12,185 nt of DNA from [Eubacterium] saphenum (GCA_004555855.1 SFJQ01000046.1:1-12185), one strand, 5' to 3'; counted from the stretch's first letter, positions 1-6,957 are shown. Numbers and translations: made by a program. Notes: generated by a model not told the origin, from the letters alone.

Positions 1-33
1 GCGCAGTTTGTTGAAGAAAATATCAAAAATGTG

Positions 34-61
34 TTGACAATCTCCCAAATTGTGGTATAAT
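34..61 (+). promoter_or_regulatory. Sigma-A promoter of the TetR-family gene
   Basis: The -35 box TTGACA (34-39) and the -10 box TATAAT (56-61) both match consensus, with a 16-bp spacer. Transcription should start near 68, giving a leader of about 30 nt before the ATG at 100. A short inverted repeat (ACAAT 37-41, ATTGT 49-53) lies across the -35 and spacer, and a second dyad overlaps the -10 box. Either could be an operator for autoregulation; that part is inference. Confidence 0.85.
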
Positions 62-84
62 AGAATTATGCACATATGAGGTTT

Positions 85-93
85 AGGGAGGTG
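85..93 (+). promoter_or_regulatory. Ribosome binding site that fixes the TetR start
   Basis: AGGGAGGTG ends 6 nt before the ATG at 100. The in-frame upstream ATG at 76 has no ribosome binding site of its own, and translation from it would run through this one. Position 100 is therefore chosen as the start. Confidence 0.85.
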
Positions 94-99
94 TTTTGT

Positions 100-693
100 A
101 TGGGTGATGAAAAAACTCGTCGTGAAACCGACAAAAGAGTTCTCAAAACGAAAAAAGCGATAAAAGCCGCGCATCTGAGTATAATGGAGGAGAAGGATAT
201 CTCCGACATTACGATAAGCGAGCTTACGCGAAAAGCGGGAATAAACCGCCGTACATTTTACACGCATTATCGCAGCATAAGCGATATAATCGATGAGATT
301 GAAAGCGATATGGTTGCGCTTTTGAGCGAGGTTGTTCAAAAGATTGACGTGACCGATATACGAAAGAGCGCGTATAACGTTTTTATCGAGCTGAACGAAA
401 TGGTTGCGGTGGAGTTTGACTACTATTTCAGCCGTGTGAGAATGGATATGCGCGGAGTATTTATGACGCGTCTGAAAGGTATTGCAAGCGAGCTTGCGGA
501 CAAGCTGCTTTCCGAGAACTCAAATCTTAGCCGTGAAACAGCCGAGATGATTTCGGAGTATATTGTCGGCGGATTTTTCAATGTTTTTGTTGAATGGAGA
601 ACAAGCGGGGGAAATATACCCGTGGAACAGGCAGCGCGTCTTGCGGGAATTATGGCAGAGGGCTGCTTGGAAAGTATCAGAAAACTTCGATAA
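100..693 (+). CDS. TetR/AcrR-family transcriptional regulator
   Basis: DNA-binding repressor of 197 residues, the usual TetR size. The N-terminal three-helix DNA-binding domain covers about residues 15-60. Its helix-turn-helix is the typical pattern from DITISELTRKAGINR (36-50) into RTFYTHY (51-57). The rest is an all-helical ligand/dimer domain; the segment around EYIVGGFFNVFVEW (153-166) followed by a short G-rich turn resembles the TetR_C_8-type C-terminal region found in many Clostridia regulators. The ligand cannot be read from sequence. The only gene on its other side is convergent, and no efflux or enzyme gene adjoins it, so the target is unknown; autoregulation is plausible because dyads lie in its promoter. 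The upstream neighbour is outside the window. Confidence 0.9.
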   Translation: MGDEKTRRETDKRVLKTKKAIKAAHLSIMEEKDISDITISELTRKAGINRRTFYTHYRSISDIIDEIESDMVALLSEVVQKIDVTDIRKSAYNVFIELNEMVAVEFDYYFSRVRMDMRGVFMTRLKGIASELADKLLSENSNLSRETAEMISEYIVGGFFNVFVEWRTSGGNIPVEQAARLAGIMAEGCLESIRKLR

Positions 694-729
694 ACAAGAA
701 AGCGGGTGTGAAAAACCCGCTTTTGTTTA
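692..729. terminator. Bidirectional terminator between tetR-like gene and 98-aa gene
   Basis: Perfect 8-bp stem, AAGCGGGT (700-707) with ACCCGCTT (715-722), and a 7-nt loop. It is flanked by AAACAA and TTGTTT, giving U-rich tails in both directions. It sits at the ends of two convergent genes, overlapping the last codon of the minus-strand one. Confidence 0.85.
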
Positions 730-1023
730 TAAATCATTCAAATCCGCGTCGGGGATATCGTTTTCAAGATTATCGCGGGCAAGGTCGGTGTCGATGACGG
801 GATAAACGCTTGAAATCGGCTTTTCCTTACCCTCGGTAAGCGGTTTTGCGGCTTCCTCGGGAAGCACGGCGTTGTGCCAGACCTTCTGTGCAGGCGGCTT
901 GGTTCCAGCGATAATGGGGTTTGCGCGCTGTTTCGTGGATTTCGCCTTGCCCTGAAGCTCGGGAACGGGCGTTCCGTCCTTGGTATCGTGGGTGTAATGA
1001 TGTTTCATATCCTTCTTTGCCAA
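727..1023 (-). CDS. Small polyampholytic protein of unknown function
   Basis: Predicted 98-residue protein that I do not recognise. The start is a TTG at 1023, chosen because GAGGTGA (1029-1035) lies 5 nt upstream; the reading frame stays open to 1128, but that extension has no ribosome binding site and crosses the pfp promoter. There is no signal peptide or membrane segment. Residues 1-50 are basic, with many Lys and His (MAKKDMKHHYTHDTKDG), and Pro occurs throughout. The last 25 residues are acidic, with seven Asp and one Glu against one Arg. This composition suggests a largely disordered, charge-segregated protein. Codon use resembles the neighbours, the start has a good ribosome binding site, and the end has a terminator, all of which support a real gene. 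A faint likeness of the KPISSVYPVIDTDLARDNLE segment to short clostridial DUF3787-type proteins is only an impression. Confidence 0.7.
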   Translation of the reverse strand: MAKKDMKHHYTHDTKDGTPVPELQGKAKSTKQRANPIIAGTKPPAQKVWHNAVLPEEAAKPLTEGKEKPISSVYPVIDTDLARDNLENDIPDADLNDL

Positions 1024-1028
1024 AAAAA

Positions 1029-1035
1029 TCACCTC
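1029..1035 (-). promoter_or_regulatory. Ribosome binding site selecting a TTG start
   Basis: GAGGTGA on the minus strand lies 5 nt before TTG (1023-1021). It is the only good ribosome binding site in front of this open frame, and it decides the rare start codon. Confidence 0.75.
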
Positions 1036-1080
1036 AAAGCTATTTTTTCGGAGAAGAGATAAAATATTCGACAAAAGCCC

Positions 1081-1109
1081 TTGAATTTCTGAGGAAAATA
1101 TTGTATAAT
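1081..1109 (+). promoter_or_regulatory. Sigma-A promoter of the phosphofructokinase gene
   Basis: TTGAAT (1081-1086), a 17-bp spacer and TATAAT (1104-1109) give a strong promoter with a predicted start near 1116 and a leader of about 62 nt. It lies in the 154-nt gap between the divergent small gene and pfp. I could not identify a clear minus-strand promoter for the small gene in the same gap. Confidence 0.8.
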
Positions 1110-1136
1110 AAAAGCAAGTGTTTATCAATTATTTAA

Positions 1137-1164
1137 AATTTGCGTATTGTTTGGTATGCAAATT
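1137..1164 (+). other. Hairpin in the pfp leader, adjacent to the ribosome binding site
   Basis: AATTTGC (1137-1143) and GCAAATT (1158-1164) are perfect inverted arms. Inside them G-U, U-A, A-U, U-G and U-G pairs can extend the RNA stem to 12 pairs around a GUUU loop (1149-1152). The AAAGGAG ribosome binding site starts at 1165, directly after the hairpin. It may stabilise the mRNA, modulate initiation or be a DNA operator; the role is inferred. Confidence 0.5.
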
Positions 1165-1177
1165 AAAGGAGAATAAA

Positions 1178-2404
1178 ATGAAGTTTGGAAATATAATAGT
1201 AGGTCAATCGGGCGGTCCGACTTCGGTTATTAACTCAAGCCTTGCGGGTGTGTTCAAAGCGGCAAAGGATATGGGTTGTCCTGTGATTTATGGAATGAGA
1301 AACGGTATCGAGGGGCTTTTGCAGGAGCGCTTTGTGGATTTGTCGGAGCATATCAGAAACGGCATCGACCTTGAGCTGTTGAAGCGCACGCCTTCGTCAT
1401 TCCTCGGAACCTGCCGCTATAAAATGCCCGATTTCAACGAGGACGAAGAGCCTTATAAGAGGATTTTCGAGATACTGAAGAAGCTGGATATCAAGCATTT
1501 TCTGTACATCGGCGGAAACGACTCGATGGATACGATTGACAAGCTGTCGAAATATTCAAAGGCGATAAACAGCGACATCACGTTCATCGGCGTGCCGAAA
1601 ACCATCGACAACGACCTTGTGATGACCGACCACACGCCCGGCTACGGAAGCGCGGCGAAATATATCGCGGCGGCGGTTAAGGAGATAATCTGCGACGCGG
1701 GAATTTATGACCTTGAATCGATAAATGTTGTCGAGATTATGGGGCGCGACGCGGGTTGGTTAACCTGCGCGGCGGCGCTTTCGCGCTGTGAGGACTGCGA
1801 CGGTCCCGACCTTATCTGCCTGCCAGAAACCGTTTTCGATTACAACAGCTTTATGAACAAAATCTCCGAAATCCGCAAGGAGAAAAAGGTTATCACGATT
1901 GCGGTTTCCGAGGGAATAAAGACCGCGGACGGGAAATACGTCTGCGAGGAAAACAACCGCTCGCTCACCGAGGACGTTTTCGGTCACAAAATGCTCGGAG
2001 GCACGGCGCTTTACCTGTCCGATTTAATTGCGAGAGAGCTTGGCGTGAAGTCAAGGGGAATTGTGTTCTCGACACTCCAGAGATGCGCGTCACACCTCGT
2101 TTCGCGCCGCGACATCACCGAGGCTTATGACGCAGGCGCTGAGGGCGTGCAGCTTTCGCTGAAGGGCGAAACAGGCAAGATGGTGAACTTTGAGCGCATT
2201 TCCAACACCCCGTATCAGCTCAAAACAGGTTCGGTTCCCGCGTCAGCCGTGGCAAACGCGGAGAAAAAAGTGCCGCTCGAGTGGATAACGGATGGCGGCT
2301 ATTACGTTTCCGAGGAGTTTTTCGAGTACGCGCGCCCGCTGATAATCGGCGAGCTTACGCCGTTTATGGTTGACGGACTCCCGCGTCACTTGAACATCAG
2401 ATAA
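1178..2404 (+). CDS. pfp: 6-phosphofructokinase, probably PPi-dependent
   Basis: Converts fructose 6-phosphate to fructose 1,6-bisphosphate in cytosolic glycolysis. It has 408 residues when started at ATG 1178, which follows AAAGGAG by 6 nt; the open frame reaches back to a GTG at 1118 but that has no ribosome binding site and lies almost at the transcript start. Phosphofructokinase motifs are GQSGGPTS (9-16), IGGNDSMD (111-118), PKTIDND (140-146) and MGRDAGWL (188-195). In this family the Asp after GGN (where ATP enzymes have Gly) and the Lys in PKTIDND (Gly in ATP enzymes) mark pyrophosphate as phosphoryl donor, which would make the step reversible. The length also suits the group III PPi type rather than the 320-residue bacterial ATP enzyme. 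The gene stands alone with its own promoter and terminator. Donor specificity is inferred from residues only. Confidence 0.93.
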   Translation: MKFGNIIVGQSGGPTSVINSSLAGVFKAAKDMGCPVIYGMRNGIEGLLQERFVDLSEHIRNGIDLELLKRTPSSFLGTCRYKMPDFNEDEEPYKRIFEILKKLDIKHFLYIGGNDSMDTIDKLSKYSKAINSDITFIGVPKTIDNDLVMTDHTPGYGSAAKYIAAAVKEIICDAGIYDLESINVVEIMGRDAGWLTCAAALSRCEDCDGPDLICLPETVFDYNSFMNKISEIRKEKKVITIAVSEGIKTADGKYVCEENNRSLTEDVFGHKMLGGTALYLSDLIARELGVKSRGIVFSTLQRCASHLVSRRDITEAYDAGAEGVQLSLKGETGKMVNFERISNTPYQLKTGSVPASAVANAEKKVPLEWITDGGYYVSEEFFEYARPLIIGELTPFMVDGLPRHLNIR

Positions 2405-2411
2405 ACGAAAT

Positions 2412-2437
2412 CCCCCGAAAAAATCGGGGGAGTTTTT
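2412..2437. terminator. Terminator after pfp, shared with the cation antiporter gene
   Basis: Stem of seven pairs, CCCCCGA (2412-2418) and TCGGGGG (2424-2430), with an A5 loop, followed by AG and T5 (2433-2437). The plus-strand form, for pfp, is strong. On the minus strand the tail is GGATTTCGTTT, a weaker stop for the convergent antiporter operon. Confidence 0.9.
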
Positions 2438-2452
2438 ATGCAATTTTTTGTT

Positions 2453-3433
2453 TCAAGCAGGCATCAGCCCCGCGAAAACCCCCGTATCGCGCATAATCGC
2501 AAAAGCGGTGTAGCCGATGTACAGGAACGCGAGAATGCCGCCCTCAACGCGGGTGATTTTCTTTGCGGTGAGGCAGAAGATGTACGCGAGAAGGCAGACG
2601 GCGATGTAAAATCCGCTGTCAATCAGCGTTTTGGTAACCTCGGTTGCGGCAATTTCAATCGGTGAAATCACGCCCGACACGCCGAGAATGAACAGCACAT
2701 TGAAGATATTCGAGCCGATGACGTTTCCCATAGCCATATCGGTTTCGCCCTTTTTGGCAGCGGCAATTGTCGTGACAAGCTCGGGGAGGGAAGTGCCGAC
2801 AGCGCAGATTGTAAGTCCTATCAGCGTTTCGCTCATACCCATAGCCGCGCCGAGATTGCTTGCGTGGTCAACGACAAAGTTTCCTCCGAAAACGATTGCG
2901 GCAGCTCCCAAAACGATAAACAGCGCGCATTTCACGGGGTTGAACTTTTTGGCAGTTTCCTGCTCGGGAGTGCGGTTTTTGAGCGCGGATTTGACTGTCC
3001 AAATCATATATCCGACCATCAGCAGAATGAAAATTCCCGCTTCAATTCTGCCGATATCGTTGCCGAAAATCAGGAAAACGAAGAACAAAATCGTGACGAT
3101 AATCGACACGGGATAATCCCGCTTCAGAATATCCTTTGTCACGCCGACAGGCTTTATCAGCGCGCAAACGCCGAGTACAACGAGCAGATTGAAGATGTTC
3201 GAGCCGACAACGTTGCTCACAGCCATTGAATTTGCGCCGCTGCACGAAGCCGAAATGCTCACGGCAAGCTCGGGCGCGCTTGTGCCGAGAGCTACGATTG
3301 TAAGTCCGACAACAAGCGACGGGATTTTGAGCTTTCTCGCCAAATCAGCCGCGCCTTCAACGAAGAAATCCGCGCCCTTAACCAGCAAAGCAAATCCTAC
3401 GATAAGCAATATAATGTCAAGTGCAATATTCAT
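2453..3433 (-). CDS. Calcium/sodium (cation) antiporter, YrbG/CaCA family
   Basis: Inner-membrane exchanger of 326 residues, typical for the bacterial YrbG-like branch of the Ca2+:cation antiporter superfamily. It has about ten hydrophobic segments in two inverted halves. Each half carries the signature alpha repeat: GTSAPE (50-55) with NVVGSNIFN (74-82), and GTSLPE (213-218) with NVIGSNIFN (237-245). The acidic residues in the two PE motifs are the expected cation ligands. A charged loop near residues 148-168 divides the halves. GAGAGGT precedes the ATG by 5 nt. The gene starts 17 nt after engB and is the last gene of the GNAT-engB-antiporter unit. Which ions it exchanges (Ca2+ for Na+, or K+ involvement) cannot be told from sequence. 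Confidence 0.92.
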   Translation of the reverse strand: MNIALDIILLIVGFALLVKGADFFVEGAADLARKLKIPSLVVGLTIVALGTSAPELAVSISASCSGANSMAVSNVVGSNIFNLLVVLGVCALIKPVGVTKDILKRDYPVSIIVTILFFVFLIFGNDIGRIEAGIFILLMVGYMIWTVKSALKNRTPEQETAKKFNPVKCALFIVLGAAAIVFGGNFVVDHASNLGAAMGMSETLIGLTICAVGTSLPELVTTIAAAKKGETDMAMGNVIGSNIFNVLFILGVSGVISPIEIAATEVTKTLIDSGFYIAVCLLAYIFCLTAKKITRVEGGILAFLYIGYTAFAIMRDTGVFAGLMPA

Positions 3434-3450
3434 AAATTACCTCTCAAATG

Positions 3451-4035
3451 TTATTCTTCCGAAATTTCCCCGATAATCGCGCGCAGCTCCTCGATGCCTT
3501 CGCCGGTATCGGCAGAAGTTTCGATTATCGTCAAATCCTCTGAGCAGGGAAGCTCGGTTTTGAGTAATTCTCGGCGCTCTTTGCGCTGATTTTTGGAGAG
3601 CTTGTCCGATTTCGTGAGCGCGATGATGAACGGAATTTCCCCGTCAATCAGCGCGTTTATCATCTGCAAATCATCATTAGTTGGCGGGTGACGGAAATCG
3701 ACAAGCTGAACCACCAGCGCAAGCTCGCGTTCAGCCGAAAGATAGCCGCCGATAAGCTCATTCCAGCGCTTTTTCTCGGACTTTGCAACCTTTGCGTAGC
3801 CGTATCCCGGCAAATCTACGATGAAAATATTATCGGCTTTGTAGAAATTTATTGTCGCGGTTTTTCCGGGAACAGCGGACACGCGCGCGAGATTTTTTCG
3901 ATTGAACAGCTTGTTGATAAGCGAAGATTTTCCCACATTCGAGCGCCCAGAAAACGCGATTTCAACGCGCTCGGGCGGCGGGAGCTGGGAAAAGCTGCCG
4001 TAAGAAGTGACAAATTCAGCTTTGTTGAAGTTCAT
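3451..4035 (-). CDS. engB: Ribosome-biogenesis GTPase EngB (YsxC/YihA)
   Basis: Small TRAFAC GTPase of 194 residues, the family's normal length, needed in bacteria such as B. subtilis for late assembly of the 50S subunit. Visible GTPase motifs are G1 GRSNVGKS (30-37), G2 Thr59 in PGKTATIN, G3 DLPGYG (74-79), G4 TKSD (141-144) and G5 TSA (173-175). DLPGYGYAKV is characteristic of EngB. AAGGAG lies 6 nt before the start. The gene begins 10 nt after the GNAT gene stop, so the two are probably cotranscribed. In B. subtilis ysxC directly follows lonA; here a GNAT gene and a terminator separate them, which keeps the ancestral neighbourhood but changes the wiring. Confidence 0.97.
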   Translation of the reverse strand: MNFNKAEFVTSYGSFSQLPPPERVEIAFSGRSNVGKSSLINKLFNRKNLARVSAVPGKTATINFYKADNIFIVDLPGYGYAKVAKSEKKRWNELIGGYLSAERELALVVQLVDFRHPPTNDDLQMINALIDGEIPFIIALTKSDKLSKNQRKERRELLKTELPCSEDLTIIETSADTGEGIEELRAIIGEISEE

Positions 4036-4045
4036 AATATTCTCC

Positions 4046-4486
4046 TTATGGGTTGAGCCATTGAATAAAGGCGGTTTTGTCGTTGCTGTTGTAGCCTGCT
4101 TTGCGGTAAAAATTGAGCGTTTCTTCTTCCTTTGAACCCGTGAGCAGCATCATTTTGTAGCAGTTTTCCTTTTCGGCAAGCGCCTTCGCGTAATCAAGGC
4201 AAGCGGTCGCAAGACCTTTTTTGCGGTGCTTTTCATCGGTAACAACGTTTTCGATAAGCGCATAAGGTCGCTGCCCGTGGGTAAGATTTGGCACAATCAC
4301 GCAAACGCAGCTTGACAAGATTTTTCCGTTCTCCTCGGCAACGATAATGTGGTGATTTTTGTCTGCGAGAATGTTGTCCCAGAGCGCTTTTACCTCGGGA
4401 GTTTTCTCGGGTATCGGGTTGCCGTGAAGCTGCGTATAGAGCCGCATAAGCCCGTCAAAATCCGCGCTGATGATTTCTCTTATCAT
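4046..4486 (-). CDS. GNAT-family N-acetyltransferase
   Basis: Cytosolic acetyltransferase of 146 residues, a full single GNAT domain. The acetyl-CoA binding motif A is visible as IENVVTDEKHRKKGLAT (78-94), with the pyrophosphate-binding loop RKKGLA. Motif B ends with NFYRKAGY (125-132). The acceptor is unknown. It is not obviously RimI: there is no ribosomal-protein context, though the neighbour engB acts in ribosome assembly. GAGGAG sits 6 nt before the ATG, directly after the U-tract of the lon terminator. I see no promoter between that terminator and the gene, so expression probably depends on readthrough from lon or a promoter inside lon that I could not recognise. Confidence 0.88.
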   Translation of the reverse strand: MIREIISADFDGLMRLYTQLHGNPIPEKTPEVKALWDNILADKNHHIIVAEENGKILSSCVCVIVPNLTHGQRPYALIENVVTDEKHRKKGLATACLDYAKALAEKENCYKMMLLTGSKEEETLNFYRKAGYNSNDKTAFIQWLNP

Positions 4487-4497
4487 AAATTCTCCTC

Positions 4498-4543
4498 AAA
4501 AAAAACGCCGCGCAAACGAACGTTATTAGGGTTCGGCGCGGCG
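4498..4543 (-). terminator. Strong terminator directly after lon
   Basis: On the minus strand an eight-pair GC stem (GCGCCGCG-type arms at 4536-4543 and 4506-4513) continues, after an AAA bulge, into an inner five-pair stem (4531-4535 with 4517-4521) around a 9-nt loop. Eight U follow (4505-4498). It starts 5 nt after the lon stop codon, and its U-tract runs straight into the GAGGAG of the next gene. Confidence 0.9.
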
Positions 4544-4548
4544 CATTT

Positions 4549-6957
4549 TTACGCATTTAAAACGGGTTTTTTCTTGGTTACGTTTTTTTCAACAGCCTTT
4601 CCCGTGAGTATTTTCTCGGCTTTCGGCTTAACCGAGCAATTCGGCAGAACAAGCGCGGTTTCAAGCACCGTCGAGATGTCCTCTGCGGGAACAAACTTTA
4701 TGTTCTCCTTGACCTTTTCGTCGATTTCCTCGATATCGGGGACGTTGTCCTTGGGAATGCAGACGGTTGTGATTCCCGCGCGATAGGCAGCCATTGTTTT
4801 CTCCTTCAGACCGCCGATTGCGAGGACTTTTCCGCGAAGGGTGATTTCACCGGTCATCGCGACGTCGCGGCGCACGGGAGTGCCCGAAAGTGCGGAAACA
4901 AGCGCTGTCGTGAGGGTTACGCCCGCCGAAGGACCGTCCTTTGGAACAGCGCCCTCGGGAGCGTTGACGTGGATATCCTTATTCTTGTAGAACTCCTTGT
5001 CAATACCGTACTTGTCGGCAAGCGAGCGCGTAAGGCTCACGGCGATTTTTGCACTTTCCTTCATCACATCGCCCAGCGAGCCGGTAAACTCGGTTTTACC
5101 CGTACCGTCAAGCACGAGAACTTCAAGCGGGAGCATTGTGCCTCCCACGGAAGTCCACGCAAGACCGTTCACCAAGCCGACTTCGTCGTGCGCGGCGAGA
5201 TGTTCGGGCTGATATTTTTTCACGCCGAGGAAATCCTTGAGATTGCTCTCGTTAACGGCAACCTTTTTCTCGCCCGAAACCAGTTTTTTCGCGGCTTTTC
5301 TGCACACATCGGCGATTTTTCTTTCAAGCTTGCGGACGCCCGCCTCTCGAGTGTAGCAGTCGATGATGTCGTAGAGCGCGCTGTCGCTGATTTTGAGAGT
5401 TTTTGCGCTTTCGCCGTGCTTTTTGAGCTGCTTGGGAACGAGATGTTTTTTGGCAATGTTAAACTTTTCTTCTCTTGTATAACTCGACAGCTCGATTACT
5501 TCCATTCTGTCAAGAAGCGGCGCGGGGATTGTATCGAGGCTGTTTGCGGTGGTGATGAACAAAACGTCGCTCAAATCCACGGGAATTTCGATATAGTGGT
5601 CAACGAACGCGACATTCTGCTCCGCGTCAAGCACCTCAAGCATTGCCGAGGAAGGGTCGCCCTTGTAGTCGTTGCTCATCTTGTCGATTTCGTCCAGCAA
5701 AATCACGGGATTAATCGACTTAGCCTGCTTGAGAGCCTCGATGATACGTCCGGGCATTGCGCCGACGTAGGTTTTGCGGTGACCGCGGATTTCCGCTTCA
5801 TCGCGCACGCCGCCGAGCGAAATTCTCGCGTATTTGCGCCCGAGAGCCTTTGCGATAGACTTGCCGATTGAGGTTTTTCCGACTCCGGGAGGGCCATAAA
5901 GGCAGATAATCTGCCCTTTGACATCGGGCGCAAGCGCTCTCACGGCAAGCGTTTCGAGAATGCGCTCCTTGACCTTTTCCAGACCGTAGTGGTCCTTGTC
6001 AAGCTGCTTTGCGGCAGCATTTATGTCGTTTTTATCTTTGGTTTTTACGTTAAACGGAATGGACAGCACGGTATCGAGATAAGTCCTCAGCACCGCTGCT
6101 TCCTGCGAAGAGCTTGACATTTTCGCGAGCTTTTCCGCCTCGCCGATGAGCTTTTCTTCCGACTCCTCGGGAAGCCCGAGCGCCTTGATTTTATCGACAT
6201 ACTCGTCAAATTCCTCAGCGGGACTTTCGCCGTCGCCGAGCTGCCGTGAGATAGCCTTCATCTGTTCGCGGAGATAGTATTCGCGCTGATTTTTGTCAAC
6301 CTGTTCGCGAACCTGCTCCCCGATTTCGATTTCCGCCTGAATTACTTCGATTTCATCGTGAAGCATCGCGATAAGCAGACGTATTCTCTGAAGCGCGCCG
6401 TTTGTTTCAAGCAGACGTTGTTTATCCTCAACGCTCAAAACGATGTTAAAGACAACCTTGTCGAAAAGACGGCTGCAGTTTTCCTCGGACATAATGCTTT
6501 CGTAGAGGTCGCGCGGCATTTTCGGCGACATTGAAGCGTACAGGTCGAAAACCTCTTTAAGAGCGCGTTTTGCGGCGGTTTCGGTGCTTTGTGACATAGC
6601 CGCGCCGCGCGAAGGCATTGATTTAACCTCGTATTTGAGGTAATCGGAGCAGGGAACCGAGCGCACAGTTTTCGCACGGTAAAGTCCCTCGACAAGTACG
6701 CGTGTAGAGCCGTCGGGCGTGGAGAGAAGCTGTCTTATCTCCGCGACAACGCCGACGCTGAAAATATTGTCGCTCGTGGGGTCGGTATCGCCCGCGTCCT
6801 TCTGAGCAACGAGAAAAATCTTCCCGTCACCGGCAGCAGCTGCCTTTAAAGCGGCAACCGAGCGCTCTCTTCCGACATCAAAGTGCAGAACCATTGACGG
6901 AAAAATAACCAATCCGCGAAGCGAAATCGCGGGAAGAGTCAAAGTGTTGTTAATCAT
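4549..6957 (-). CDS. lon: ATP-dependent protease Lon (LonA type)
   Basis: Cytosolic AAA+ serine protease of 802 residues that unfolds and degrades damaged and regulatory proteins as a hexamer. The N-terminal substrate domain covers about 5-200 and a coiled linker with REYYLREQMKAI follows near 225-237. The ATPase has Walker A GPPGVGKT (355-362) and Walker B VILLDE (418-423). The C-terminal protease has the catalytic Ser677 in PKDGPSAG, and by alignment with E. coli Lon the dyad lysine is Lys720 in GGLKEK. All domains are intact. A Lys-rich tail of roughly 25 residues (about 778-802) extends past the protease fold. GGAGG lies 10 nt before the ATG, a somewhat long spacing. A clear promoter precedes it, and I see no CIRCE or CtsR-type heat-shock operator. 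A strong terminator follows at once. Confidence 0.98.
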   Translation of the reverse strand: MINNTLTLPAISLRGLVIFPSMVLHFDVGRERSVAALKAAAAGDGKIFLVAQKDAGDTDPTSDNIFSVGVVAEIRQLLSTPDGSTRVLVEGLYRAKTVRSVPCSDYLKYEVKSMPSRGAAMSQSTETAAKRALKEVFDLYASMSPKMPRDLYESIMSEENCSRLFDKVVFNIVLSVEDKQRLLETNGALQRIRLLIAMLHDEIEVIQAEIEIGEQVREQVDKNQREYYLREQMKAISRQLGDGESPAEEFDEYVDKIKALGLPEESEEKLIGEAEKLAKMSSSSQEAAVLRTYLDTVLSIPFNVKTKDKNDINAAAKQLDKDHYGLEKVKERILETLAVRALAPDVKGQIICLYGPPGVGKTSIGKSIAKALGRKYARISLGGVRDEAEIRGHRKTYVGAMPGRIIEALKQAKSINPVILLDEIDKMSNDYKGDPSSAMLEVLDAEQNVAFVDHYIEIPVDLSDVLFITTANSLDTIPAPLLDRMEVIELSSYTREEKFNIAKKHLVPKQLKKHGESAKTLKISDSALYDIIDCYTREAGVRKLERKIADVCRKAAKKLVSGEKKVAVNESNLKDFLGVKKYQPEHLAAHDEVGLVNGLAWTSVGGTMLPLEVLVLDGTGKTEFTGSLGDVMKESAKIAVSLTRSLADKYGIDKEFYKNKDIHVNAPEGAVPKDGPSAGVTLTTALVSALSGTPVRRDVAMTGEITLRGKVLAIGGLKEKTMAAYRAGITTVCIPKDNVPDIEEIDEKVKENIKFVPAEDISTVLETALVLPNCSVKPKAEKILTGKAVEKNVTKKKPVLNA

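Noticed and set aside
1..60. Frame open from the window edge to TAA at 58-60, reading AQFVEENIKNVLTISQIVV, possibly the tail of an upstream gene.
   Set aside because: Only 19 codons, it contains the full tetR promoter, and no start or family match is visible; the upstream sequence is needed.
76..99. Upstream in-frame ATG of the TetR gene adding eight residues.
   Set aside because: It has no ribosome binding site and translation from it would cover the strong site that serves the ATG at 100.
1024..1128. Longer start for the 98-residue minus-strand protein.
   Set aside because: No ribosome binding site, and the added part crosses the pfp promoter; TTG at 1023 has a good site.
1118..1177. GTG start giving pfp 20 more residues.
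   Set aside because: It is almost at the predicted transcript start, lacks a ribosome binding site, and its codons are the leader hairpin; family proteins start at the MKFGNIIVGQSGG position.
4969..5871. 300-codon plus-strand open frame inside lon.
   Set aside because: It is antisense to the intact, motif-rich lon gene and has no family features or ribosome binding site; GC-skewed codon use creates such shadows.
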